Assembly: GCF_014193255.1 (NCBI RefSeq)
Contig: NZ_JACHZB010000005.1
Span: 1 to 64,000, forward strand
DNA length: 64,000 bases
Direction of reading: 5' to 3'
From: Rhizobium sp. BK196
GTDB lineage: Bacteria > Pseudomonadota > Alphaproteobacteria > Rhizobiales > Rhizobiaceae
Shown: positions 1 through 9,074 of the stretch, one piece after another
Layout of the letters: every line of letters begins with the position of its first letter
Numbering within the stretch: position 1 is the first letter of the stretch
The notes under the pieces: generated by a model
Told to the model about the DNA's origin: nothing
Databases searched by the model: none
What the model saw: the letters and a program-made list of their open reading frames with translations, nothing else
Translations under genes and position numbers: made by a program

Positions 1-516
1 TACGCTGGTCTGAGCGTCGACGAACTCGAAGACGGCGTCTTCAAGGCTGATGAAGCTCCGAACAATGTCGGCGTTGCCTTCGGCATCGGCGGCACAGCTG
101 GCGCCTTCAGCTACCAGGTCACCGGCGGCTGGGACTTCGACAACGAAGACGGCGCAATCCGCGCCATGGGTACGGCTGAACTCGGCCCGGGCACGCTCGG
201 CCTCGCTGCTGTCTACTCCAGCGGCCCGAACTCCTACTACTCGGCTGCTGAATGGGCAGTTGCTGCCGAATACGCCATCAAGGCAACGGACAAGCTGAAG
301 ATCACCCCCGGTGTTCAGTACTACGGCAACTACTTCGGCGGCGACAAGGCTGTTCCGGATGACTTCGACGGTCTCGGCGATGCCTGGAAGGTCGGTCTGA
401 CGGTCGATTACCAGATCGTCGACAACTTCTACGCCAAGGCTTCCGTTCAGTACCTGGATCCGGAAGATGGCGACGACGTAACCACCGGTTACTTCCGTCT
501 GCAGCGCTCGTTCTAA
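1..516 (+). CDS. Porin, C-terminal part (gene cut by window edge)
   Basis: The frame is open from base 1 to a TAA stop and gives the last 171 residues of an outer-membrane porin of the alphaproteobacterial Porin_2/RopA type. The protein shows alternating aromatic and hydrophobic residues, many Gly, Tyr and Asp, and ends in Phe (QRSF), the usual C-terminal signature for BAM-dependent insertion of beta-barrels. It should form a general diffusion trimer in the outer membrane. The N-terminus and promoter lie outside the window. A GC-rich hairpin follows directly. Which of the several porin paralogs this is cannot be decided here. Confidence 0.88.
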   Translation, partial: YAGLSVDELEDGVFKADEAPNNVGVAFGIGGTAGAFSYQVTGGWDFDNEDGAIRAMGTAELGPGTLGLAAVYSSGPNSYYSAAEWAVAAEYAIKATDKLKITPGVQYYGNYFGGDKAVPDDFDGLGDAWKVGLTVDYQIVDNFYAKASVQYLDPEDGDDVTTGYFRLQRSF

Positions 517-529
517 TCTGAACGACGGA

Positions 530-552
530 ACCCCCGGCCTCGTGCCGGGGGT
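530..552 (+). terminator. Hairpin after porin gene
   Basis: Nine-base stem (530-538 with 544-552, loop 539-543) 14 bases after the porin stop. The stem is almost pure G/C, but no clear T-run follows, so it may be a weak terminator or an mRNA-stabilising 3' hairpin. Confidence 0.55.
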
Positions 553-874
553 CTCCCAACCCACGAGTTTCTGATCAGAATGACCTCCGATCAGTAACGA
601 GGGACTGGTCCGGTTTTCCCTGCTGGGCCAGTCCTTTGCAGTTGAAAGCCGATATGAAACCCGGAGCGCCGCCACGCTTGCCGGCTCACCTTCAGCAGCT
701 TTTGCGGAATTTTCCCCGACACCTGCATATTTAGCGAGTATCAGCGGATTCGCTGACTCTGATTGATCGTTTCCAATCTATGGGCGACATGCGCCTTTTT
801 CGTTGCGCGACTTCATCCTTCAAATCGCGCCGCTGATGGTTTTCTCCTTCGGATTGATGCCGCGACAGCATTGG

Positions 875-966
875 TCCGAAAATCGGAATCGATTTTCGGA
901 AAGCCTGATGCGCAGATTCAAAGAGTTACAGTGTCCTCCGTGCATCGTATGGACGCACGGCGCTCA
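875..966. repeat. Palindromic intergenic element, copy 1
   Basis: Composite repeat. It begins with a perfect 11-bp inverted repeat (875-885 with 890-900), continues with a spacer containing CTGATGCGCAGATTCAAAGA, and ends in a second, degenerate palindrome around the half-site GGACGCACGGCGCT. A second copy lies at about 30880-30974 with the same order of parts. This fits the short mosaic intergenic repeats of Rhizobium genomes; the family name is not certain. Confidence 0.65.
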
Positions 967-1049
967 ATGGGGCTGCAACGTGAGAGGTGAGGCGCTATGA
1001 GCATTTTCAGAGGCTGGCATTCATTACCGCTCTCAGGTAGGCTTCGATA

Positions 1050-1982
1050 ATGGACGATCTCAACGACTACTTCTATTTTGCAGCCGTCGTCTCCAGCGGC
1101 GGCTTTGCTTCCGCCAGCCGAACCTTAAAAATCCCCCGATCCAAGCTGAGCAGACGCGTCAGCCGTCTGGAAGATTGCCTGGGGACGCGGCTGATCGAGC
1201 GTTCCACACGTCACTTCCGGGTGACGGAGATCGGTCAGGCCTTCTATGAGCAGTGCCAGACAATTCTGAGAGAGACCGATCGCGCCAAATCGATCGTTAC
1301 GGAGGCCCAGTCCGATCCGCAAGGCATCGTGCGCATGGGCTGCCCGCTCGGCCTCATCGATATTTCGCTCGGGGCTGTGTTGCCCGAGTTCCTGGAACGC
1401 TACCCCAAGATCAAGCTGCAGATCATCGGCTCTGACCGGCGCACCGACCTCATCAACGAGCGCATCGATGTCGAAGTCCGCGCGGCGAGCGAGCCGGAAA
1501 CACAGACGAGCCTGACGATGCGCAAGCTCGACCGGGCGCGTCGCATCCTCGTCGCCAGCCCCTCGCTCGTCGAGCGCATGGGCGAACTCGGCAGCGTCGA
1601 TGACCTCGGCAATGCGCCGACACTCGCCATGACCACATGGATGTCCTTCCATACCTGGGAGTTGGTCGGTCCTGATGGCGAGAAGAAGGTCGTGCGGCAT
1701 CAGCCGCGACTCACCTGCCGCAGCATGACGGCTATCCTCGATGCCGCACGCGCTGGTGTGGGGTATGGGCTCATCCTGGAGCATGCCTGCGCGCAAGATA
1801 TCCAGTCCGGCCGGCTGGTTCGTGTGCTGCCGGAGTGGCAGACGGTCGAGAGCCAGTTCTACCTGGTCTTCACGACCGCCAAAGGCATGCCGCCGGCGGT
1901 GCGGGCGCTGATCGATTTCCTCGTCGAGAAGTCCAGGCAGAATCAGATCGTCGCGGCAGGGGCTGCGATCGCGGCACAGTAA
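1050..1982 (+). CDS. LysR-family transcriptional regulator
   Basis: This 310-residue protein has the standard LTTR layout: N-terminal winged helix-turn-helix at about residues 1-60 (DLNDYFYFAAVVSSGGFASASRTL and the recognition stretch SKLSRRVSRLE), then a linker helix and a periplasmic-binding-like effector domain from about residue 90. It resembles the DsdC/AaeR-like branch whose targets are often an adjacent oxidoreductase or efflux gene. No divergent partner exists here; the upstream neighbour is the porin on the same strand. It converges on the AlkD-like gene with only 8 bases between the stops. Effector and target are unknown. Confidence 0.88.
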   Translation: MDDLNDYFYFAAVVSSGGFASASRTLKIPRSKLSRRVSRLEDCLGTRLIERSTRHFRVTEIGQAFYEQCQTILRETDRAKSIVTEAQSDPQGIVRMGCPLGLIDISLGAVLPEFLERYPKIKLQIIGSDRRTDLINERIDVEVRAASEPETQTSLTMRKLDRARRILVASPSLVERMGELGSVDDLGNAPTLAMTTWMSFHTWELVGPDGEKKVVRHQPRLTCRSMTAILDAARAGVGYGLILEHACAQDIQSGRLVRVLPEWQTVESQFYLVFTTAKGMPPAVRALIDFLVEKSRQNQIVAAGAAIAAQ

Positions 1983-1990
1983 GGCTTTCG

Positions 1991-2674
1991 TCAGCCGAGT
2001 CGCGCCAGCAGCTTTTCGCTCGTCAGTTCCCTGACCGCATCCTTGCCGATCCAGCGAGCCGTCTTATCGGTGCTTGAGGCGAGGCGTTCGGCAAGGGCGA
2101 GAGCAGGCTGACGGCAGGCGTGGCTGCGCTTGCCGATGTTGCGGAGCGCCCAGTTGACGGCCTTGCGGACGAAGTTTCTGTTATCGGCGGAATGAATTTC
2201 GATCAGCGGCAGGTAGGCAAGCAGGCTTTCATCTGGGTCCTTCTTCCGGTGAACCGCCGCACCGGCGATCATGGCGAAGGCGGTCCGCCTGACGAACTCT
2301 CTGATATCGGCGGCAAAGTCCGGGATCAGCGCGTCGAGATCAGCCTCGATAAAGAGGTCGGCGGCACAGTCAACGATTTCCCAGGAGTTGAAGCCGTCGG
2401 CAAGTGTGCGGGCGTCGGCTTCCGTCAGGCTTTTCGGATCGAACGTATAGAGCGCCAGCAATCGCGCTTCGCGGATGCCGCTTGCCCAGAGCGCCTTCGC
2501 TCTGATGTGATCCTTCTTTGCGAGCCGGGCGATTCTCTGCAGATCAGGATTGGAAATGCCGATGGCGGTTTCGGTAACGATGCCGAAACGCGCCATGCCG
2601 GCAATATTGTCTTCGGAGCGCAGCGTCTGAAGATGCGCTATCAGTTCTGCTGCACTCGAAGATGGGGAGATCAT
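1991..2674 (-). CDS. AlkD-like DNA alkylation repair protein
   Basis: The 227-residue protein is made of HEAT-like helical repeats typical of the DNA alkylation repair (AlkC/AlkD) superfamily. The family motif SWEIVDCAAD (about residue 100) supplies the Trp and Asp that contact the damaged base in AlkD glycosylases, and a second conserved stretch, FVRKAVNWALRNIGKR, follows near residue 170. It would excise N3- or N7-alkylated purines without base flipping. I chose the ATG at 2674 because the longer frame runs into the preceding gene, whose stop lies 13 bases upstream. The pair therefore looks co-transcribed from 3557. Confidence 0.82.
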   Translation of the reverse strand: MISPSSSAAELIAHLQTLRSEDNIAGMARFGIVTETAIGISNPDLQRIARLAKKDHIRAKALWASGIREARLLALYTFDPKSLTEADARTLADGFNSWEIVDCAADLFIEADLDALIPDFAADIREFVRRTAFAMIAGAAVHRKKDPDESLLAYLPLIEIHSADNRNFVRKAVNWALRNIGKRSHACRQPALALAERLASSTDKTARWIGKDAVRELTSEKLLARLG

Positions 2675-2687
2675 TGACAGTGCTTTT

Positions 2688-3557
2688 TCATTTTTCGAGG
2701 CGCGCGAGCAGGGAAGACGTATCCCACCTGTTGCCACCGAGCGCCTGGACATCGCCGTAGAACTGATCGACGAGGGCCGTCAGCGGCAGCTTGGCGCCGT
2801 TGCTGCGGGCTTCCGCCAGCACAATGCCAAGATCCTTGCGCATCCAGTCGACGGCAAAGCCGAAATCATATTTGCCCTGGTTCATGGTCTTGTGGCGGTT
2901 TTCCATCTGCCAGGAACCGGCGGCACCCTTGGAGATGACATCGACCACCTTTTCGATCTCGAGACCGGCGCGCTTGCCGAAATGCACAGCTTCGGCAAGC
3001 CCCTGGACGATGCCGGCGATGCAGATCTGGTTCATCATCTTGGTGAGCTGGCCGGAGCCTGCCGGACCCATCAGGCCGACCATGCGGGCATAGGCGTCGA
3101 TGACGGGCCTCGCCTTTTCGTAGGCGGCCTCATCGCCGCCGCACATGACGGTCAGCACGCCGTTTTCAGCGCCCGCCTGGCCGCCGGAGACGGGGGCATC
3201 GATGAAGTCGACGCCCTTTGCCTTGGCCGCTTCATAGAGCTCGCGGGCGACTTCGGCGCTGGCCGTGGTGTTGTCGATCAGCACAGAGCCAGGCTTCATG
3301 CTCTTGAGCACGCCGTTCTCACCTGAGGTCACCTGGCGGAGATCGTCGTCATTGCCGACGCAGACGAAGACGAAATCGCAGCCCTCGGCGGCTTCCGCCG
3401 GGGTGGGGGCGGATTTGCCGGAAAATTTTTCCACCCAGGCGGCGGCCTTCTCAGCCGTGCGGTTATAGACGGTGACATCGTGGCCGCCTTTTGTCTTCAG
3501 ATGTCCCGCCATCGGGAAACCCATGACGCCGAGACCGATGAAAGCGACTTTCGCCAT
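2688..3557 (-). CDS. NAD(P)-dependent beta-hydroxyacid dehydrogenase (3-hydroxyisobutyrate dehydrogenase family)
   Basis: The 289-residue protein has an N-terminal Rossmann fold with GLGVMGFPMAGHL (residues 7-19), the substrate loop DAPVSGGQAGAENG near residue 120, and the catalytic Lys in GSGQLTKMMNQ near residue 170. These are the hallmarks of the 3-hydroxyisobutyrate/tartronate-semialdehyde/6-phosphogluconate-like dehydrogenases, which oxidise a beta-hydroxy acid with NAD or NADP. The substrate cannot be settled from sequence. The ATG at 3557 has a clear GGAGG. An upstream in-frame extension to 3680 lacks family similarity and was left out. Confidence 0.85.
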   Translation of the reverse strand: MAKVAFIGLGVMGFPMAGHLKTKGGHDVTVYNRTAEKAAAWVEKFSGKSAPTPAEAAEGCDFVFVCVGNDDDLRQVTSGENGVLKSMKPGSVLIDNTTASAEVARELYEAAKAKGVDFIDAPVSGGQAGAENGVLTVMCGGDEAAYEKARPVIDAYARMVGLMGPAGSGQLTKMMNQICIAGIVQGLAEAVHFGKRAGLEIEKVVDVISKGAAGSWQMENRHKTMNQGKYDFGFAVDWMRKDLGIVLAEARSNGAKLPLTALVDQFYGDVQALGGNRWDTSSLLARLEK

Positions 3558-3726
3558 ATGCTGTCCTCCATAACCGCTTGCAAACTGGGTCAGAGGATTA
3601 GCGGAAACGGCTGATGACGGAAAGCCACTGACAAAGGAGAAGCGACCGCTCCTGGAACAAAATTTCTCCGCGCCCGACAAAACGGGGTCGGGAAAGTTTC
3701 AGATATCGCGAATATGATAAATTTAG

Positions 3727-3754
3727 TTGTCGATCTAATTTATAGACTAAATCA
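3727..3754 (+). promoter_or_regulatory. Shared upstream element of first ssuA copy
   Basis: This AT-rich 28-base block starts TTGTCGATCTAATT and recurs (23 of 28 bases) at 4908-4935 before the second ssuA copy. This copy is also an imperfect palindrome centred near 3742. It is probably the promoter/operator for sulfur-source control; the regulator (perhaps CysB/Cbl-like) is not encoded nearby. Confidence 0.5.
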
Positions 3755-3822
3755 TGATCACTCTATCGAAACGAACCGGCGGGCGCAGCAGGAGCGCCAG
3801 CCTGCCAGAAAAGGGGATAAAG

Positions 3823-4788
3823 ATGATCACACGTCGACAGACGCTCGGGCTTTTCGGTGCCGCAGCCGCCACCGCCATTCTGCCATCGGTCCGGCCGGCA
3901 CGAGCCGCATCAACGGAGTTCCGCATCGGCTGGCAGAAGAACGGCGTGCTCGCGCTCGCCAAGAGCCGCGGCGCCTTGGAAAAGCGGCTTGCTGATCAGG
4001 GGATCACGGTGAACTGGTCGGAATTCACCTCAGGCCCGCCGCTGCTGGAGGCGCTTGGCGCCGGTGCGCTCGATTTTGGCGCGACTGGCGATGTGCCGCC
4101 ACTCTTTGCGCAGGCAGCAGGGCGTGCGCTCTATTATGTCGGCGTCTACAGGGGCAGCCCGGCGGGCTCCGCCATTCTGGTGCGCAAGGATTCACCGATC
4201 AAGACGCTCGAGGATCTGAAGGGCAAGAAGGTTGTCTTCAAGCGCGGCTCCAGCGCCCATAACGTAACGGTCAAAGCCCTGCGCAAGGCGGGGCTGAAGC
4301 CTGACGATGTGCAGCAGGTCGATCTTGCGCCGCCGGATGCGGCGGCGGCTTTCAAGAATGGCAGCATCGATGCCTGGTCGATCTGGGATCCCTATCTGGC
4401 CATCGCGGAAGCCGATCCCGATACGCGCGTCCTGACGACGGCGGAAGGCATCGTCGACTCCTACAGTTTCTTCCTCGCCAACAAGGATTTTGCCGACGCT
4501 AACAGTACCGTCATCGTCAATGTGCTGGATGAACTCGGCAAGGTCGGCCGCGCGGCGCAGGACGATCTCGACGCGACGATCAAGGAGCTCTCGGCAATAA
4601 CAGGCGTTCCCGCCGACGTGACACGGGTGACGCTGCAGCGTCCCGGCGCCGATCTTGGCAGCGTGACAACTGTGACGGACGCGGCCGCCGCCTATCAGCA
4701 GGCGCTGGCCGACGAGTTCTACAATCTCGGTATCGTGCCGAAGAAGCTGATCACCGGCGATATCGTCTGGCATCCAAGGGCGAGCTAG
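3823..4788 (+). CDS. ssuA: Aliphatic sulfonate ABC transporter binding protein, copy 1
   Basis: This is a 321-residue SsuA/TauA-type periplasmic binding protein. The N-terminus TRRQTLGLFG followed by an Ala-rich stretch and an ARAA cleavage site looks like a twin-arginine (Tat) signal. The mature part contains the family blocks RIGWQKNGVLALAK, FTSGPPLLEALGAGALDFG and GSIDAWSIWDPY. It should capture alkanesulfonates for SsuC/SsuB. The start at 3823 has AAGGGG upstream and puts the Tat motif at the N-terminus; the longer frame from 3754 does not. The next gene encodes a close paralog of identical length, so this is a tandem duplication. Confidence 0.88.
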   Translation: MITRRQTLGLFGAAAATAILPSVRPARAASTEFRIGWQKNGVLALAKSRGALEKRLADQGITVNWSEFTSGPPLLEALGAGALDFGATGDVPPLFAQAAGRALYYVGVYRGSPAGSAILVRKDSPIKTLEDLKGKKVVFKRGSSAHNVTVKALRKAGLKPDDVQQVDLAPPDAAAAFKNGSIDAWSIWDPYLAIAEADPDTRVLTTAEGIVDSYSFFLANKDFADANSTVIVNVLDELGKVGRAAQDDLDATIKELSAITGVPADVTRVTLQRPGADLGSVTTVTDAAAAYQQALADEFYNLGIVPKKLITGDIVWHPRAS

Positions 4789-4907
4789 TCCCACAGCTTA
4801 GGGTGGACACTGGGGCAGGGTGATACGAACTGCGGCATGGGAACGTCCTCATGCCGCGGAACCGGGCAAAATTATTCTCCAGATTACGTTAGAATAGCAA
4901 ATTGATA

Positions 4908-4935
4908 TTGTCGATCTAATTAGTAGTCTATGTCA
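4908..4935 (+). promoter_or_regulatory. Shared upstream element of second ssuA copy
   Basis: Second copy of the block seen at 3727-3754, starting TTGTCGATCTAATT and differing at 5 of 28 positions. It lies about 90 bases before the second ssuA start, so that gene and the downstream ssuDCB probably have their own regulated promoter. Confidence 0.5.
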
Positions 4936-5022
4936 GTATCTCCGCATGATCAGGCGCGCCGGTTCGCGACATTGGTTTGCAATAGGGAATGGCCGAAAAC
5001 CACCGGAACGAGAAGAGATTTC

Positions 5023-5988
5023 ATGTTCACACGCAGACAGACGCTCGGCCTTTTCGGTGCTGCGGCTGCCACCGCCATCCTGCCGCAGGTTCGCTCTGCA
5101 AAGGCTGCGGCCACGACACTTCGCATAGGCTGGCAGAAATTCGGCGTGCTGCCGCTTGCCAAGGCCTCGGGCGCGCTGGAAAAGCGGCTTGAGGCCAAAG
5201 GGGTTTCCGTCGAGTGGAACGAATTCACTTCCGGCCCGCCGTTGCTCGAAGCGGTCGGCGCCGGCGCACTCGATTTCGGCGTATCCGGCGATGTGCCGCC
5301 GCTCTTTGCGCAGGCCGCCGGTGGCGATCTTCTTTATGTCGGCGCCTATCGCGGCCCGGCCGCTTTCCACGGCCTGCTGGTGCAAAAGGATTCGCCGATC
5401 CAGAAGCTGGAAGATATCAAGGGCAAGAAAGTCGCCTACAAGCGTGGTTCCAGCGCCCACAATTTCGCGCTCAAGGTTCTCGCCAAGGCAGGGCTTTCTC
5501 TATCGGATATTACCGAAGTCGATCTGCCGCCGGCGGATGCGGGTGCCGCTTTCAAAAGCGGCAGCATCGATGCCTGGGCGATCTGGGATCCGTTCTTCGC
5601 GGTGACCGAAGCCGACCCGCAGACGCGGGTGCTGACGACCTCGGAAGGCCTGCTCGACAATTGGGGCTATTTCCTCGGCAACGGCACCTTTACCAGCGCT
5701 AATCCGGAAGTGATCGTCGATGTGATCGATGAGCTCGCCAAAGTCGGCGCGGCCGCGCAGACCAACCTCGACGACACCGTGAAAGCGCTCGCCCAGATCA
5801 CCGGCGTCCCCGCCGATATCACCCGCGTCACGCTCACCCGCAGCCAGGCCGACCTCGGCAAGGTTTCGCTGGTTCCGGATGCCGCGCTCACCTACCAGCA
5901 GGCGCTCGCCGACGATTTCTACAAGCTCAAGATCGTGCCGAAGCAGCTCAAGGTCAGCGATATCGTTTGGCACCCGAAGGCGAGCTAA
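5023..5988 (+). CDS. ssuA: Aliphatic sulfonate ABC transporter binding protein, copy 2
   Basis: Tandem paralog of the preceding gene with the same 321-residue length and an almost identical Tat-type signal (TRRQTLGLFGAAAATAILP). The mature parts diverge in places likely to touch ligand (for example VYRGSPAGSAIL in copy 1 against AYRGPAAFHGLL here). It is followed 58 bases later by ssuD, so this copy is the one most tightly linked to the monooxygenase. The two copies may divide the sulfonate substrate range, which is inference. The start at 5023 keeps the Tat motif N-terminal as in copy 1. Confidence 0.88.
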   Translation: MFTRRQTLGLFGAAAATAILPQVRSAKAAATTLRIGWQKFGVLPLAKASGALEKRLEAKGVSVEWNEFTSGPPLLEAVGAGALDFGVSGDVPPLFAQAAGGDLLYVGAYRGPAAFHGLLVQKDSPIQKLEDIKGKKVAYKRGSSAHNFALKVLAKAGLSLSDITEVDLPPADAGAAFKSGSIDAWAIWDPFFAVTEADPQTRVLTTSEGLLDNWGYFLGNGTFTSANPEVIVDVIDELAKVGAAAQTNLDDTVKALAQITGVPADITRVTLTRSQADLGKVSLVPDAALTYQQALADDFYKLKIVPKQLKVSDIVWHPKAS

Positions 5989-6046
5989 CAGCCGCCAATC
6001 GGGCCATCCCGCCGATTTCAGACAGTTATAAGAAAGGAACGCGCTC

Positions 6047-7222
6047 ATGACCGCTTCATCCGACCCGATCAATTTCCTCTGGTTCATCCCGACATCCGGT
6101 GACGGCACCTATCTCGGCTCCACAGATCTCAACCGCGCGCCTGAGATCGGCTATCTGACGCAGATCGCTCAGGCGGTCGACCGTCTCGGTTATTCTGGGG
6201 TATTGCTGCCCACCGGCGTTGCCTGCGAAGAATCCTTCGTGATGGCTTCGGCTCTCGCCGCCAAAACCGAGAAGCTGCAGTTCCTGGTGGCAATCCGCCC
6301 CGGCACGGCGTCTCCGGCCTATTACGCCCGCCTTGCCACAACGCTCGACCGCATTTCCAACGGCCGCCTGCTTCTCAATATCGTGGTCGGCGGCAGTCCT
6401 GCCGAGCTTGCCGGCGACGGCATCCATCTGGAGCATGACGAGCGTTATGCTCATGCCGACGAGTTCTTCCATGTCTTCGAAGAGCTGCTCGAAAAGGGTG
6501 TCGCGAGCTACGACGGCAAGTATATCAAGGCGACCGATGCCCGCCTCGGCTTCCCCTCGGTGCAGACGCCGCGCCCGCCGCTCTATTTCGGCGGTTCGTC
6601 TGACGCCGGCATCGATTTCGCCGTCGGCCGTGTCGACAAATATCTGACCTGGGGCGAGCCGCCGGTACAGGTTGCCGAAAAGGTGCAGAAGGTGCGCGCC
6701 GCCGCCGCCGGCAAGGGCCGTGACGTCTCCTTCGGCATCCGCCTGCACTTCATCGTGCGCGAGACGGACGAAGAAGCATGGGAAGCGGCTGACCGCCTCA
6801 TCCGCCATCTCGATGACGAGACGATCGCCGAGGCGCAAGAGCGCTTCGTCAAGGAATCCGACTCTGTCGGCCAGAAGCGTATGGCAGCTCTTCACGGCGG
6901 CCGCCGCGACAAGCTCGAAGTCTCGCCGAACCTCTGGGCCGGTATCGGCCTGGTGCGCGCCGGTGCGGGCACCGCGCTCGTCGGCTCGCCGAAGACGGTA
7001 GCCGCGCGCCTGAGGGAATATCAGGAAGTCGGTATCGATACGGTCATCGGCTCCGGCTATCCGCATCTGGAAGAGGCCTATCGCGTTGCCGAACTGCTTT
7101 TCCCAGAACTCGGTATCGAGAGGGATGAACAGCGCCTCAGCTTCAACAACGAGTTCGGCCGCAGGAAGGTCTTCGCCGGCGGCAGCCACGGCGGCAACCT
7201 GAAGGTCGTTTCCGGCTCCTGA
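6047..7222 (+). CDS. ssuD: FMNH2-dependent alkanesulfonate monooxygenase
   Basis: This 391-residue luciferase-like (TIM-barrel) flavoprotein matches SsuD along its length: [16 protein letters not shown] at the start, [40 protein letters not shown] and the C-terminal [18 protein letters not shown]. It desulfonates C2-C10 alkanesulfonates to aldehyde and sulfite using FMNH2 and O2. The FMN reductase partner (SsuE) is not encoded in this window. An AAAGGA sits before the ATG. The gene order ssuA-ssuA-ssuD-ssuC-ssuB on one strand supports a single operon. Confidence 0.93.
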   Translation: MTASSDPINFLWFIPTSGDGTYLGSTDLNRAPEIGYLTQIAQAVDRLGYSGVLLPTGVACEESFVMASALAAKTEKLQFLVAIRPGTASPAYYARLATTLDRISNGRLLLNIVVGGSPAELAGDGIHLEHDERYAHADEFFHVFEELLEKGVASYDGKYIKATDARLGFPSVQTPRPPLYFGGSSDAGIDFAVGRVDKYLTWGEPPVQVAEKVQKVRAAAAGKGRDVSFGIRLHFIVRETDEEAWEAADRLIRHLDDETIAEAQERFVKESDSVGQKRMAALHGGRRDKLEVSPNLWAGIGLVRAGAGTALVGSPKTVAARLREYQEVGIDTVIGSGYPHLEEAYRVAELLFPELGIERDEQRLSFNNEFGRRKVFAGGSHGGNLKVVSGS

Positions 7223-7310
7223 TCGGGACCGGTTTCCCAACGCAATTCCGGGCGGGAACCGCATATCTCCCGCCGGCATTGGCCTAAAGCAAAGCGTGAG
7301 GAACATATCC

Positions 7311-8147
7311 ATGTCGACTTTCGATACGCCGTTTGCGCGGGTTGCCGGAGAGGCCGGTAAGGGCAGGACGGGTTTCCGCCTGCCGCTGCCCGGACGCGAC
7401 GAGCTGCTGCCCTATCTGGCGCCGGTTGCGATCATCGCGCTCTGGCAGTTCGGCTGCTCCGCTGGCTGGATTTCCTCGCGCATCATGCCATCTCCGGCCG
7501 ATGTCGCCACGGCCTTCTGGACGGCGACGGTTTCCGGGCAATTGCCCGAGGATGTGTTGGTCAGTGCAGCGCGCGCCTTTGCCGGACTTCTCGTGGGCGG
7601 TTCGATCGGATTCCTGCTCGGTATTGCCAACGGCGTCTCCAAGCTTTCGGAACAGTTGACGGATACGACATTGCAGATGCTGCGCACCATCCCGCACCTG
7701 GCGATGATCCCGCTCGTCATTCTTTGGTTCGGGATCGGCGAGGAATCGAAGCTGTTCCTGACTTCGCTCGGCGTGCTCTTTCCTATCTATCTCAACACCT
7801 ATCACGGCGTGCGCAATGTCGACCGCGACTTGATCGAGATGGGCAAGGTCTATGGTATGAGCGGCTGGACCTTGTTCCGAAAGGTGATTTTCCCCGGCGC
7901 GCTGCCATCGATCTTCGTCGGCCTGCGTTATGCGCTCGGAATCATGTGGCTGACACTGATCGTCTCGGAATCGATCGCCGCTTCCTCGGGCATCGGCCAT
8001 ATGGCCAACAATGCACGCGAATTCATGATGACCGATGTGGTGGTGTTGTCGCTCGTCATCTACGCGGTGCTCGGCAAGCTCGCCGATGTCATCGCCCGCG
8101 CGCTGGAGCGCCAGACGCTCAAGTGGAACCCGGTCTACACGAAATAG
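7311..8147 (+). CDS. ssuC: Aliphatic sulfonate ABC transporter permease
   Basis: This 278-residue inner-membrane permease has about six hydrophobic segments and the cytoplasmic EAA loop [49 protein letters not shown] is the characteristic block of the SsuC/TauC family. It forms the channel with SsuB. The ATG at 7311 has GTGAGG upstream; the GTG at 7296 is part of that ribosome site and was rejected as start. Eleven bases separate its stop from ssuB. Confidence 0.92.
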   Translation: MSTFDTPFARVAGEAGKGRTGFRLPLPGRDELLPYLAPVAIIALWQFGCSAGWISSRIMPSPADVATAFWTATVSGQLPEDVLVSAARAFAGLLVGGSIGFLLGIANGVSKLSEQLTDTTLQMLRTIPHLAMIPLVILWFGIGEESKLFLTSLGVLFPIYLNTYHGVRNVDRDLIEMGKVYGMSGWTLFRKVIFPGALPSIFVGLRYALGIMWLTLIVSESIAASSGIGHMANNAREFMMTDVVVLSLVIYAVLGKLADVIARALERQTLKWNPVYTK

Positions 8148-8157
8148 GACAGATATC

Positions 8158-8979
8158 ATGACCGTCATCACGCATGAGCGTTTCCACCCTGTCGAAGCGG
8201 CTGAGTACATTGAGCATCGGCCGACCACAGCCGGCGAGGGCGCCGCGGCCATTACCCTTTCCGGCCTCGAAAAGAGCTTCGGCGTCAATCGGGTGCTGCG
8301 CGGCATCAACCTGCATATTCCTGCCGGCCAGTTCGTCGCCGTCATCGGCAAAAGCGGCTGCGGCAAGAGCACGCTTTTGCGCATCCTCATGGGTCTCGAC
8401 GAGCCGACGGCGGGCGAACTGCGTTTCGAAGGTGCCGATGGCAGCGAGACAGAGCCCAATGCCCGCATAGTGTTTCAGGAGCCGCGCCTTCTGCCCTGGC
8501 TCAACGTCGCCGACAATGTTGCGGTCGGTCTCGGCGAAGGCATCGACAAAAAACGCGCGCTGGAGGAGGCGAAGGCCGTTCTCGGCGAAGTGCAACTCGC
8601 CGAAAAGACCGGCGAATGGCCGGCGCGCCTCTCCGGCGGCCAGCGGCAGCGTGTGGCGCTCGCCCGCGCCCTCGTCAGCAAACCCGGCATTCTTGCGCTC
8701 GACGAGCCGCTCGGCGCGCTCGATGCCTTGACCCGCATCAGCATGCAGCAATTGCTGAACCGCGTTTGGCGCGAACTCGGCTGCACCACCGTGCTCGTCA
8801 CCCATGATGTCAGCGAGGCCGTGCATCTCGCCGACCGGGTGATCGTGCTGGAGGAGGGCCGCATCGCGCTCGATCTCGCCATTCCCTATCCGCATCCGCG
8901 CCGTCACGGCAATCCGGCTCTGGCGGAACTGGAAGGCAGGCTGCTGTCCGCAATCCTCGGCAGCGATGGCGGGCATTAG
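8158..8979 (+). CDS. ssuB: Aliphatic sulfonate ABC transporter ATPase
   Basis: This 273-residue ABC ATPase has Walker [10 protein letters not shown], a Q-loop in [10 protein letters not shown], signature [15 protein letters not shown], Walker [14 protein letters not shown] and H-loop [23 protein letters not shown] is typical of the SsuB/TauB/NrtD branch. It energises sulfonate uptake through SsuC. It is the last gene of the ssu operon; a TetR gene with its own operator follows 95 bases later. Confidence 0.93.
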   Translation: MTVITHERFHPVEAAEYIEHRPTTAGEGAAAITLSGLEKSFGVNRVLRGINLHIPAGQFVAVIGKSGCGKSTLLRILMGLDEPTAGELRFEGADGSETEPNARIVFQEPRLLPWLNVADNVAVGLGEGIDKKRALEEAKAVLGEVQLAEKTGEWPARLSGGQRQRVALARALVSKPGILALDEPLGALDALTRISMQQLLNRVWRELGCTTVLVTHDVSEAVHLADRVIVLEEGRIALDLAIPYPHPRRHGNPALAELEGRLLSAILGSDGGH

Positions 8980-9017
8980 GCAGCCGTCGTCTTCTCCACA
9001 AGTCGCTTGATTTCCGT

Positions 9018-9055
9018 AGGTCAATTGTCCTAGAACCACCTGGGACAATTGACCT
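9018..9055. promoter_or_regulatory. Double palindromic operator before TetR gene
   Basis: A perfect 13-base inverted repeat (9018-9030 with 9043-9055) whose arms are themselves near-palindromes of the form GG(T/A)CAATTG(T/A)CC, each followed by TAGAAC. The arm centres are 25 bases apart. This is the typical layout of two adjacent TetR-dimer sites and lies 20 bases before the TetR start, so it probably mediates autorepression. Confidence 0.75.
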
Positions 9056-9074
9056 AGAACTGATGGGGATCACG

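Larger units (their letters stand above)
517..1049. other. Non-coding gap between porin and LysR
   Basis: These 533 bases hold the porin 3' hairpin and, at 875-966, a palindromic intergenic element that recurs near 30.9 kb. Short open frames here (763-990, 803-1000) cross the palindrome and look random. The LysR promoter should lie in the last 80 bases; I see no convincing sigma-70 hexamers. Confidence 0.6.
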
